A DNA stretch of 64,000 nt from Circinella umbellata. Lineage: Eukaryota > Mucoromycota > Mucoromycetes > Mucorales > Lichtheimiaceae. Both the position numbers and the translations under genes were made by a program. The notes beneath the pieces are model-generated. The model did not search any database and was not told the DNA's origin. It worked only from the letters and a program-made list of their open reading frames with translations. Below, piece after piece: positions 1-12,600 of this stretch (position 1 is its first letter; every line of letters begins with the position of its first letter). The DNA is taken from positions 620,001 through 684,000 of the forward strand of contig JAIWNF010000024.1 of the NCBI GenBank assembly GCA_025093555.1. The letters run 5' to 3'.

Positions 1-2
1 TA

Positions 3-146
3 GCTAATTTAATGGGATTTCCTATGGATACTTTTACATTTCCTGAATCAACTACTATAAAACAAAAGTATCGATGTTTAGGAAATAGTATTAATGTACG
101 ATTAGTATCAGAGCTTATGATTTATTTAATGAAAAATCAAAATTGA
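3..146 (+). CDS. DNMT2/TRDMT1-type tRNA (cytosine-5) methyltransferase, C-terminal end (partial)
   Basis: Only the last 47 codons are in the window; the 5' part lies to the left. The reading frame opens at the window edge and ends at TGA 144-146. The peptide contains ANLMGFP, then TFPESTTIKQKYRCLGNSIN, followed by a short hydrophobic helix. This is the C-terminal signature of the Dnmt2 family: the ANL-GFP segment, the FPE-KQRY stretch, and catalytic-fold motif X (GNSxNV). In this family the enzyme methylates C38 of tRNA-Asp and a few other tRNAs, using the DNA methyltransferase fold on RNA. The catalytic Cys motif is outside the window. The gene may have an intron or intact exon to the left, so position 3 is only the limit of what is visible. 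It could in principle be another C5-methyltransferase, but the GFP-FPE-GNS spacing is typical of Dnmt2. Confidence 0.85.
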   Translation, partial: ANLMGFPMDTFTFPESTTIKQKYRCLGNSINVRLVSELMIYLMKNQN

Positions 147-1898
147 ACAACTCTTTTTTGTTTTTACAGATCATCCATAAACAACTAATAAAATGAGTAT
201 TTTAGATCTAGTACACTCAAAATTCTCTTGTACTCATCTATTTTACATATTATTATGTACTATCTTTTACAAGACTACATATTATTTTATTTATGATGGT
301 CATAAAATTAGGTTATTTAATTTATTATACGTAAATACATTTCTTTGTATGATAATAAATGGTGTATACTATTGAATTTATGATCTATTTTATAGGTTAA
401 AGAATGGGATGCAGTTAATGGCCAGATCTTGACTGATAATATACATCTCTCATCATGATGGTTTCGGTACATACACGATTTATAACGCTTACGTATCGTG
501 TTAACAAACCTGGGCTCAAAATACTGTAACATTATAATTATTATTTCATTACTGATATATATATAGGTTCATTTTTGTGCATATACTAAAGAATGGTGTA
601 TTCGAGATGTTTTACGTATTGGGGCGTGTCTTGCTGTAACGAAGCTATTTCTTTCATCATCATTATCAAGTATAAGACCCAATCATTTGTAAATGTAAAT
701 GTAAATATCACATTATATACATATATAATACATTTACGTACGTACGTACGTATTATTATAGATTATATCAGGATTGTATATGGGCTTAGTAATGAGCACT
801 ATGTTATTAATAATATCAATTACTTTAGTTACTACGTACACTATCATGGTTCAAAAAGAATCACATCAGCTACAATAAATGGGAAGGTCTTTAATTGTTA
901 TTGTTTCTACAACATCAACTTTAATAAATATAACAATATATAAGTAAATGTCATGAAGATATTGATTCTCACTGAATTTCTAATAAAAAATAGGAACCCA
1001 AAAAATATTAAACGAGAATAACAACAGTACATAGAATACTAATTGACACACCATGTACAGTCTCAGTTCTGCACCATTTGTTTTGGAAATGTTAAAAGTA
1101 CTTGATGGAATCGCAACTTGCAACTTACATGAAGGTTTTTGAGCGTCGAGTTGCGCTAATCGGGAGTAAAATGTATCCTGATTTACTAATTGTGTATAAT
1201 ATTCTTATGGATCATGTTGATCTAAATATGGAAATACCCACAATGACAGCAAAGAATAATTTGATAAGATGCCGTATTTAACTATATATCAAGTCTCGCT
1301 TTGTTGCAAGTCTTTGGTTCTGCAACAAAAAATCAGGAAATCTCAAGTGTGCAAAAACCGGGGGGTTGACTGTAACGAATATGAAAAGTGGGCTACACAT
1401 TCTGTGTTTATATGATCAAGAAAAAGTTTATTTTGAATCAGCTTTATGCTTAATTGTTTATGGTTGTAATAGATTATCAACACCAAACCCCCCCCCACCC
1501 TTTTTTACTGTTTTGTTGTTTTTATACAGAACGAGTTATATTACGGTTTTAAAGTAATAATATGGTAATCAAGTAAATAGATCATCATTAATTGTTATTG
1601 TTATTGTTATTATTAAATTATAGACCCATGGTATCAAATTAGGTAATATTATCTTCATGAACTCTTTTTTTTTTTGATGGATTGAAATGTCAAACGAAAA
1701 AAAAAAAGTCATGAGAAAGTTTTTGTTTTCTGTTAAGAATTTCCTCATTCACTTGCATATCCATCTCGTGTTTAAACTATTTGTTTGTATGTTTGTTCAA
1801 TAAAATATATAAAGACATATTATATGTTTGTATCACAATCACTTGCATTAAGATTTACTTGTGGATTTTGATTTAACAAAAGAATAGGATTAAAAATA
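147..1898. other. Intergenic, 1.75 kb, no supported gene
   Basis: This AT-rich stretch lies between two convergent genes (DNMT2 on + and the RING protein on -). It contains short open frames of up to 116 codons that are rich in Tyr, Asn and Ile and have no recognisable motif. A (ACGT)n run lies near 733-750. A C-rich run (1490-1500) and several A/T homopolymers are present. I see no TIRs, tRNA or conserved coding signal. Confidence 0.5.
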
Positions 1899-3913
1899 TT
1901 ATTGGTGATAGCGATATTGTTGTTGGGGTAAAGATACTCGATTAGAAGAAGTAAAAGGTCGTGACCTTGGGGAAGGAGTTGACATGGGTTCACGTCTACC
2001 AATACTTGTTACAACAGAACGAGCTCCACGACGAGGTGAAACCACAGTTGCATATCCTTCACGATTATTAGAATAATATTGATTATTATTGGTATTATTA
2101 TCTAATATTTGATGATGATTTCGTGAACCACGCACGACAGCAGTCGCAGGAGGTCTATTTTCTTTATAATAAAAATTTGGGTTTGTCTGTTGTTGGGGTT
2201 GTTGTACTGATGAATAATGGTAATGATGCTTTGATGACGCTAAATGATTCTATAGATATATATATACAATTAATTAAATTATGATTGTAAGCTTTAATAC
2301 GTATAAATCATTATAATATAAGTTTTTATTGAGATTGATTATAATACCATAGGTTTCTGTTGTTGTTGTTGTTGCTGAGGAATTTTAGAAGAATGACTTT
2401 GTCTATCTTGTAATGGAGGAAGGAAAGGTGGTTGTTGGTTTTGATCTACATATGAAGAAGTCAATAAGAATTCTCCTGTTCTACGATTATGATGATGATG
2501 ATGTACTGGAAGTGGAGACGCTGGAGTGGCTTCACGAGAAGCATGTTGAAGAGGATTTGTTAAAGTTGTAGGATTCAATTGATTACTATCTTCCATCATT
2601 GTATCTGTTCCCGTATAATAATTTTGGTCAGTAGAAACTGGACTTTCAGCTCTCATGGTTGGTGCTGCGTAAGAATAAGGTCGACGTAATTTAGATGCAT
2701 TTTCTGTAGCAGAAAATGTTGGTGTTATACCTGTACTACTCATGGATTCAGGTGTCAATTGTTGTTGATTTAATGATTGTTGAATATTGGGTGTCACCGT
2801 TTTACGTTTCACTTTTTCAAACATAATCTAATAAAATCAGAATAAAAAAAAAACGTCTTTTGGAGTTATTAAAAAATTCTTTAAAAGTAAAAGAAAATCA
2901 ATGGAAAATATTTTTTACTTGAAGCTTTTGAAATTGACGTGTTTTTTCGTGTAATTGATTTTGTAAATCATGAACACGTCGTTTTTCTTGTTCTTGATCC
3001 TTTGTTAAATCTTATATATATATATATTTTTAGAAATAAGTATCACTTTATAATGTATCCATTTTTTAATTGAAACATACTAGTATTCTTTTGTTTTTCA
3101 GCTATTATTTTTTTTATATAGAACAATGTATTATGTTAGTCACTATTTTTTTTTTAAAAAAAGAACTTGGATTATAATGTATATATAAATTACCTTTGAT
3201 AACTCGATTTGAATCTCGAATGGTATCACGTAATTGATCTTGTAATGTTGTATATTTAGATTCCAAACTTTGATACATAATTGTTTTGTAAGAAAGTTCT
3301 TGTGATGTTTGATATTGATAAAATGCTAAAGCACGACTTGAAATATCCATAATTACATCTGGTCTTAATCCTGATAAGATAGACTAGTACTTACAATAAT
3401 ATAGTGTTTTATTAGTATATACTTTGGAATCTGTATATCTTATTGTTCTACTTGTATTTATTATTTACCGATTTATATTCTTCAGAAGGATTCAACTGGG
3501 TAACATAGATATCGTCACTAAAAATTATATATAAAAAACAATCTATTTGAGAACATTACATACTTTAGATATAATAAATTATTTGATTACCTTTGAGTAA
3601 GTGAAGTATTACAAGCAGGACAAACCAATGCTTGGTTAAAATGTCGATTTGCACAATTGATACAAAATATATCTAAATAAAAGAATAGATTTTTATTTAA
3701 TCATTCATATCGATTTATAACATATACTAATTGATACATACGAGAACATGATGTAACACATGCCTATTATATGATTTTTTTTGTTTTGCTTTGTTAATAA
3801 TAGCGTCTAGTTTATTACATTGATATATATATATATATAATTACCTCTGTTTCATGACATAAGGCACGACGACATGTTAATACATTACAATGAATATCTT
3901 CATTTTCAGCCAT
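1899..3913 (-). CDS. HEI10/CCNB1IP1-like RING-finger coiled-coil protein (meiotic crossover factor)
   Basis: Eight exons fit: 3913-3845, 3763-3742, 3672-3591, 3517-3469, 3383-3194, 3010-2919, 2827-2348, 2249-1899. They total 1335 nt (444 aa) with every junction in frame. Residues 9-51 form a RING: Cys9, Cys14, Cys29, His31, Cys34, Cys37, and CPAC at 48-51. Next come LNPSEEYKSSILSGLRPDVI and MDISSRALAFYQYQ, which match the conserved linker of HEI10/CCNB1IP1. A coiled coil with the HEKTRQFQKLQ motif follows. The last ~270 residues are low complexity (Gln, Pro, Ser, His). HEI10 proteins are SUMO/ubiquitin-type E3 ligases that accumulate at recombination sites along the synaptonemal complex and promote class I crossovers. 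Finding one here fits a sexual (zygospore) meiosis. The tail makes it longer than the animal protein. The 5' end faces the MCFD2-like gene across 196 bp. A generic RING protein is unlikely given the linker match. Confidence 0.9.
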
Positions 3914-4109
3914 ATTTTAAATTTAGATATAAAAAAAATGGTGGAGAGAAAAGGAAAAAGGATTGCATTGATGGTTTCCTCTTTATGGTAATTGTCACAT
4001 ATAAATCTTTTTTATGTTAAAAACGTGGCAGAAATCCCTCCTTCCCCTTCCTAATTTTTTTTTGCTTTTCCGCTTAGCATAGCTCTCTCACCTTAACATT
4101 GATATAATT
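3914..4109. promoter_or_regulatory. Short divergent (bidirectional) promoter region
   Basis: These 196 bp separate the start codons of the HEI10-like gene (-) and the MCFD2-like gene (+), so both promoters must lie here or overlap the genes. The segment has A-rich and T-rich tracts and a C/T-rich block near 4035-4095 just before the + strand start. No clear TATA box was seen on either strand. Confidence 0.55.
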
Positions 4110-4739
4110 ATGCGTAATACTTTCTTGATAACTCTCATTGCTTCCATTGCAACATTAGTTATTGCTGGTCCAGGTACTCATCGATATGAACAACCAGGGC
4201 ATTCAAATTATGGTGATGATAAAGCCAACAAACAGTAAGTATCTTTTTCTTTTTCTATTTCTTTTTTTTTTTTTTTTTTGTTCCTTGTTCTTTTTACATG
4301 CAATATATTGTTAATAGTAATTAAATAAATAAATAAAAAGACATATTATGGAACATATACAAAAGATGGCCAAAGAAGGCAATGAACCACCTGTAAATTT
4401 AAATGAAAAAGAATTGGTGTATTATTTATTCGTGTTGCATGATACCAATGGGGATGGTAATTTGGATGGTCATGAATTACGCGCAGCCTTTACTGATTTT
4501 GATGAAGATGAAGAAGACGATCCAACACAATATGTAGCCCTTGACGAAGTAACAGATATGGTAGATCATGTATTAGAAGAAGATGATCTTAATGGAGAGT
4601 AAGTTTGATTTTTAATGATTATTTTATGCAACAACAAAGAAAAAAAAAACTTAAAAGAGATTCTTTATTTTTTAGTGGATTGATTTCTTGGGAAGAATAT
4701 TTACAAAGTCAATTATATCATGGTAATGGAGGTGTTTAA
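4110..4739 (+). CDS. MCFD2-like EF-hand protein, secretory pathway
   Basis: Three exons (4110-4234, 4341-4598, 4676-4739) give 148 aa. Residues 1-17 are a hydrophobic signal peptide (RNTFLITLIASIATLVIA). The mature part has HIMEHIQKMAKE, then two EF-hands: loop 1 DTNGDGNLDGHE and loop 2 DLNGDGLISWEE, the second split by intron 2. The length, the HIMEH motif before the first EF-hand and the acidic spacer between the hands match MCFD2. In animals MCFD2 is the Ca2+-binding partner of the lectin LMAN1/ERGIC-53 in ER-to-Golgi export of glycoproteins. I infer a similar cargo-receptor role in the early secretory pathway. Both loops keep Asp at positions 1, 3 and 5 and Glu at 12, so calcium binding looks intact. 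No KDEL-type signal is present at the C-terminus. Confidence 0.85.
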
Positions 4740-4941
4740 TTATTACAGCAATCATTCTTTTATTACAAATATATATTTTTATATCATTTTTATACATCAA
4801 TGAAAAGGAGGGTGTGTTTTTTTTTTTTGGTTTGTTTGTTTGTTTTCTATTTTTAAGGTATACATGAAAAAAAATTGGAAATAATTTGGATACATCATCT
4901 TTTTTAAGGATTAGAGGGGGAATGAACTTGAACTTTATCTT

Positions 4942-6360
4942 TTAAATATCTGGTAATTGACCTTCTAATCCTAGCATGACATTATATAATACTGGAGCCC
5001 AAGCATCTAATGGTCCAGGGATACAATAACGTAAACAATCTTGTCCTCCAATATGTCCATCAGGTCGCATATCTGTCAATGCTGCTAAATCTACATAGAG
5101 ACCGCCTGCAGTCTCAATAATTTCCTTGGCCATCTTATTTCTTCTTGATTGTTCACTCCATCCATAAGGTAATTCTTGTCTTTGTTCATCTGTTAATGGA
5201 TTTTCAAGAGGTCCTTGAGCATCGTTACAAAATGGATGACCTATACTTGTAGATCGATAAATGATGAGTGCAGTAGGTTTCATTTTCCTTAATACTTGCA
5301 TCGTTTGAATTAATTGAGAGATAAAGGTATCATCATTTTCTGCAACAGGCGCTCGATTTAAAATGAAAATACTATTTCGTTTGATTGTATGACCATACAC
5401 AAAGGGCCAATCCACAATGGATGCTGATGGATGTCCATGATTTTTGTCAACGTGTCGATTAGGTGATAATAAATCGTTACGAACATAGGTAAGAGTAGTT
5501 GTTTTGGGTTTCGTACATATTGTGTGTTCTAAAAAGAAAAGAATCCAGAAATGATTAAGTTTTCAACCCACCATTTCTTTTTTAAATTTTTTTTTTTTAC
5601 CTTTACAACTCATTTCACCATAACAAACTACAGGTCCATCACGTAAGACATCCAATAAAAGTTCATGCATTTGATAATGAACCAAATCACCTACAAGGGC
5701 CAAATGTCTTCCTTTGAATACTTGACACCATTGATCAGTATCAATTGTTTCAGCTGGTAATGGACATGATGGTTTCCATGTATATTTCACTGCATTTCTA
5801 TACATATCGGGTGTGACTCTTTTTGTATTTGTAGTTGTACGGGTAACATTATGTAATCCTTCTTCTTCACTTGCTCGAGATGGAGGACGCGGGTGTGTTT
5901 TATAATACTTATTATCACAACTACCATATAAAGGATCTTGAAAATGGACAATGGGATCCAAAGAAGCAACATCCTCTACAGCAACCCATTTTCCTTTTGT
6001 CCAACAATCCACTAAAGATCGTAATGCTTCTGCTTGATCTTGTGTTTGAATAATACTTCCAGGAATATATCCTTGATATCTATCACCAAAAACATTTAAA
6101 GCTCTTGTTTTTGCCAGTTGGGTCATTGTATGTTCTAATTCTATTCTTTGTTCAGTGGATAAATGACTTGACATGGTGGATGTCTGTATAGATCGATGTG
6201 GAATCTTATACCAAGGCAAAGCACGTCGAGTATCTGAAATAAATGAGGTACGGTTTTTAGGTGGGGGTGACCTCGATGACATGATGGAATAGATTTGTGC
6301 CATTGCTAATACAATGGCACAAAAACCGAGAATGCGTAAAGTTGGACTAGTTACTGCCAT
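4942..6360 (-). CDS. Pmr5/Cas1p-like SGNH (PC-esterase) type II membrane protein, catalytic residues apparently lost
   Basis: Two exons (6360-5601 and 5528-4942) encode 448 aa. Residues about 7-27 are a single N-terminal membrane anchor, so the bulk would face the Golgi/ER lumen. The fold is recognised from the block LALVGDLVHYQMHELLLD (222-238), where plant TBL and fungal Cas1p proteins carry GDS, and from QDCLRYCIPGPLDAW near 416-430, where they carry DxxHxC. Cys residues flanking both blocks are kept. Active members transfer or remove O-acetyl groups on cell-wall or capsule polysaccharides. Here the nucleophile Ser of GDS is Leu226 and the His of DxxH is Arg420, so classical esterase chemistry is unlikely. 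It may be a binding or scaffold relative, or a fungal subfamily with a different mechanism. The MCFD2-like gene is convergent, with 202 bp between stop codons. Confidence 0.75.
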
Positions 6361-8225
6361 TTTATTTTTTCATAAAAAAAAACATTCTCTAGATTGTGAA
6401 AAAAAAAAAAAAAAGTTTAATGGAATACTATTAAAGTTTTTAGGAATTCTTTGTCTTGGTGAAACCGTGCCCATATCATTTTTGGGTGCCGCTCAATGAA
6501 ATTTATATATAACTTTTTTTTTTTTAGAATGAACACATACGAAATAATAATAGTTTAGAAAACTCATTTCAAAAAAAAAAAAAAAAAAAAAGAGAATGAG
6601 TTAAAACTAAATTGACATTCTTTTTTTTTGTTATCATGTACCTCTTTTTTTTTCTTTTTCTACACACTTTTTGTAACTTTTCTGACTATTTCAAAATATC
6701 TGAGGTCAATACTATTTTAAGATTTCACAAGTTGCTCCAATAGTTACTCAATTACATACATTTAGCCTTATTATTTAATAACCCACCCATTTAATTTTAT
6801 TGCCATAGTTAATAAATCTTATATTATTTATATCAGTATCACCATTCACTTTTTTCTTTTTTTTTTCATTTCATCATTTCATTTAAATTATTTCTTGAAA
6901 GGGAAAGGTGTTGCCCTTATAATCGATCACATTGCACTCGCCACATGAAAATTGTGGCGATAAGCGAATTTCAGGTGTTTTTTAAAGAAGCCCCGATCTC
7001 AGACTCTAACAATTAAAATAAGTCAACTACAAAATCACGTATTCATGAGAGCTCATAAATAAATAATACACACATATCTTATATCTGTACACTGCTAAAT
7101 CAGTTGCAACATATCAAAGAGAGTCAAAATAAACGCGTTAAACGTTTTAATAGTTCACATCTCTAAACTGTCTATGTTGGTCTGAGATACATGGAATGGA
7201 TAAAAGTTTTGGGTAGTTCATTTATACGTACAACTTTACAAAATTGCATAAGGATTCTCTTTTTATATATGATATTTATTGTTATGACAACATCCCATGG
7301 TAACCCGATATAATGACACTGATGTAACACGCATAATCATTTATTATTATGCAAATTTATATATACCTATTACACTTTCTTGGTTTATTAGTAAACTATC
7401 AACACCGCTTATTTTTTTGTTACGTAAGATGACTATTTTTTTTTTCTGTAAAAAAATAATAGTTTATAATTCGAATGGGTAATAGTTATCATGCAACTGA
7501 TCCCAGGCATTTTTTCACCCATCAAAATTATTGAATTTCAGAAAAGAAAATAAAAAAAAAGTTGATTTCCGCTCAGACACCTAACTCTCTTTCCATGTTT
7601 CTTTATACTGTAATTGGAAAAGAAGTTTATTATCTTTTTTGTTTTATATATAATATTTCTGTAACTAAAATGGTGTCAAAAAAAAAAAAACCCGCATCCC
7701 CCTTCTTATAAGATATGTATAAAGAGTTTATAGGAACCCTATTTAAATTGGGTTACACCAAAAATCCAACTTGAACACGAGAGTAGTATATGATAAAAAA
7801 AAAGTGGTCGGGTCTTGTCAATTATATATATATTTAGGATCAGTTGCGAAAGAAAGAAAGACCGTGCATTCGGACTTTTTTTTTTCTTTACCCCATTTTT
7901 AAAACAACTAAAAGGCTTTAACTCATTATTAATCTAGAATAGGGTGGAACTGGGACAAGTTCACCAGGGTAACCTTCTCCCCCCTCCCCCTCCTATGTCT
8001 TCTTTCTCCCCCCCCAAATATATTATATTTTAACCCAAAACAACTTAAGAATCACAATAAATTAATAAAATGTGTGTAAATGTGTTTTGTTTATAATATT
8101 TATAAACAAATTTGTGTTGGAGGAGGGAAGAAAGAGAAGAAATTAAATATTATTACTACAACAAATCGAAACAAGAGGGAAGTTGGAGGGAGGGGGAGAG
8201 ATAGAGAGCGAGGAATTCATGATTT
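6361..8225. other. Intergenic, 1.9 kb, no supported gene
   Basis: This is the upstream region of the SGNH-like gene and the 3' flank of the PKA gene. It has many A or T homopolymers (6400-6415, 6572-6591, 7680-7690). A short hairpin CGCCAC..GTGGCG lies at about 6949-6970. A purine-rich AG repeat occurs near 8116-8215. No tRNA, TIR or coding signal was found. Confidence 0.5.
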
Positions 8226-10510
<2,285 letters not shown>

Positions 10511-11086
10511 ATTTATTTTAATTTTTATATATTTTCACTTGATACAAAATAAAAATAAAAATAAATAAATAATAAAAAAAGACTTGACTTTTTATGTTTT
10601 ATGTTAAAAAAAAGATAAATAAAAGAAAAGAGGAGGAAAAAAAAAAGAAAAGAGAAGAAGGAAAAGAAATATGCACTGCCACTTGACAAAAAAAAAAAAA
10701 AAGAGCTGTGTTTCAGTCGGGAATTGGTTTGGGTTCACATGGAGCAAAATTAAAAAGAACCAAGTTTTTTTTTTTGGATGATCAACATAATCCTCCTCCT
10801 CTTTTTTGACCACTCTCCCAACCGCCTCACCCCCCCCTGGACAAAAAAGCAAGAACTATAAGTTAAATTAGAAGGAAGGAGGGGAAGGAGGAAAAAAAAG
10901 AAAAAAAAGAAAGTGCATGTTTAAATTATTATAAATAATGCATGGATTACACGGTTTTACCAGTGTGGCGCGTGGTAAATAATGCAATATAAATATGCAA
11001 ACTCCTTTTTTTTTTTCAAGTGCATAATCTTCAAAGGCCAAGACAATTGTTTATCTTTTTTTTTTTTTTTACTCCTATAAATATTT
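10511..11086. other. Intergenic 0.6 kb between PKA and tropomyosin genes
   Basis: This is the promoter-proximal region of the PKA gene and the 3' flank of the tropomyosin gene. It is rich in purine/A tracts and contains one C-run (10824-10832). A short imperfect stem around 10955-10980 (TTACCA..TGGTAA) is visible. The 82-codon open frame at 10604-10852 is composed of homopolymer-derived Phe, Leu and Lys and is not believed. Confidence 0.5.
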
Positions 11087-11702
11087 TTACAAATCATCAA
11101 ACTGTCGAGTCATTTCATCCATTTCAGCCTTGATAAGTTTATAATCTCTATTTAATTCTTCATTTTTTTGCTCCTTTTCCAATATTGAATTTTCTAATTC
11201 GGTGACTTTGCGTTCATATTCTTCTGCTTTAAGATCTGATTCATTGAATCTACGTACAATAATGGTAATAATAAATGATTACGTATAATATAATTAATAA
11301 ATCTTGTTTTTATGCATATATAAATATATATTATAGAACATTGATATGATAAATTATATGTTTTAACAGTGCTCTCTCATTGGATACTTTACTTTGCCGA
11401 AGTTTCTTTTAACTTTTGTTCTGTTTTTTCTAATTGCTCTTCAAGCATCTTGACTCGATTTTTTATTGATGACAAGTCATGGTTCTTGGCAATTTGTTCA
11501 CTTTGTAGATCTTTTACTTTTTGTTCTAATTCATCTGCTGTTGTATTCGCTTTTTCTGCTTCTGAACGTAACCATAATAACCTCTTTTTTTTTTTTTTGC
11601 GTTATATATATGAATGTATTTTAGTATCATTGTTTTTTCAATTTTTTTTTATTTATTCATGTACGTAGAGCATTATTGCTTTACCTCTTTAAACTTTTCC
11701 AT
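11087..11702 (-). CDS. Tropomyosin, unusually short (123 aa)
   Basis: Three exons (11702-11685, 11583-11393, 11249-11087) give 372 nt, 123 aa. The first exon codes only MEKFKE. The protein is one continuous heptad-repeat coiled coil with no Pro or Gly. The N-terminus (MEKFKERLLWLRSEAEKAN) resembles the conserved fungal tropomyosin start. The second half (VKMLEEQLEKTEQKLKET, KAEEYERKVTELE, then AEMDEMTRQFDDL at the end) aligns without gaps to the C-terminal part of typical 161-residue fungal tropomyosins. The missing ~38 residues all lie in the N-terminal half, about one actin-binding period. Tropomyosin polymerises along actin cables, stabilising them and regulating formins and myosin V. Neither intron (101 and 143 nt) has room for a plausible missing exon in frame. 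The start codon is chosen by the MEKFKE match and the GT at 11684-11683. Confidence 0.88.
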
Positions 11703-12441
11703 TTTTTTTATTGTTCTAAAAAAAAAAAGTAAAGAAAGAAGGATAACTACGTTTTTTTTTTTACTAAAGATAATAGCATTAAAAAAAGGTTTTTTTTTTT
11801 TTACCATGTATAGTCTTATCAAAACAAAAACAAACCATAAGCATCGTATGACTAATTAAAGTAATAATAAACAAATGATGAAACCTGAAATTGTTTTTGC
11901 TTATGAAATTACATTTTAGTTGCTATAACTACAGCTGTGATTCAATATGTTGCTAGGTTACAGGCATCATTTTAGTTACACTATTTTAAAAAGAAAATAT
12001 TTACAGAAAAGCAAGTCAAAGATGTATTGTGACACATTACATCTATTCATAGTAGCATGATTCTTGTGGCCATAAAATAGTATGCGCACAATCATGTTTT
12101 GTCGATACATGATAAATGAATGTTCTTGTTCAGATCTTTTTTTTTTCCTCAACTTACATTTATGAACATATATCACCATGTATAAAAACAATTGTATAAC
12201 TAGTAGATTATTATGACCATTCATTTTTATCACGCCCTACATAAGCTCAAAGCAAAACTCCCCCCGCCCCCTCCCGAAAAAAAAACAATCATCTAATAAA
12301 ACGAGACAAAATAGTTATTAGGCATGTTTCATACATTATGTACTTTTTTTTTAGCTTCACGACAACACAAAAAAAAAAAATTGTAATATATGTTCCGTGT
12401 ACGTGATATTGTTTTTCTTCCTAATGATTCCAGGCTGAATT

Positions 12442-12600
12442 ATTATTTTTCACACTTTTCGTCCGGGGCTGTAATATTTTATGTTTGCGCCTGATTATTT
12501 TTCAACTTTGCGGAAATCATTGTATATATATTTAAGTTACTATAAATTCAAGCGCAAACATAAAATATTACAGCCGGGCGAGCAAAAGTGAATAAAAAAA
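12442..12600. mobile_element. MITE-like element with a perfect 24-bp inverted repeat
   Basis: The left arm 12467-12490 (GGCTGTAATATTTTATGTTT then GCGC) is the exact reverse complement of 12552-12575, with a 61-nt spacer. The similarity continues outward in degraded form: CACACTTTTCGTCC on the left and GGGCGAGCAAAAGTG on the right. The outer arms are therefore about 40-50 bp and the whole unit about 150 bp. A further partial copy of the inner motif (TAAAATATTACAG) follows at 12627-12640. There is no coding capacity. This fits a non-autonomous DNA element (MITE), though a structured RNA or terminator-like palindrome cannot be excluded. No convincing target-site duplication was seen. Confidence 0.6.

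Noticed and set aside
593..943. 116-codon open frame on +
   Set aside because: Tyr/Asn/Ile-rich composition expected of AT-rich DNA, no motif, contains a simple ACGT repeat.
6949..6970. CGCCAC..GTGGCG hairpin as RNA gene or terminator
   Set aside because: Six-base stem only, isolated, no supporting context.
10604..10852. 82-codon frame on -
   Set aside because: Almost entirely Phe/Leu/Lys from homopolymers; lies in the PKA promoter.
11250..11392. Possible missing tropomyosin exon inside the second intron
   Set aside because: No in-frame stretch with heptad pattern and splice sites was found.
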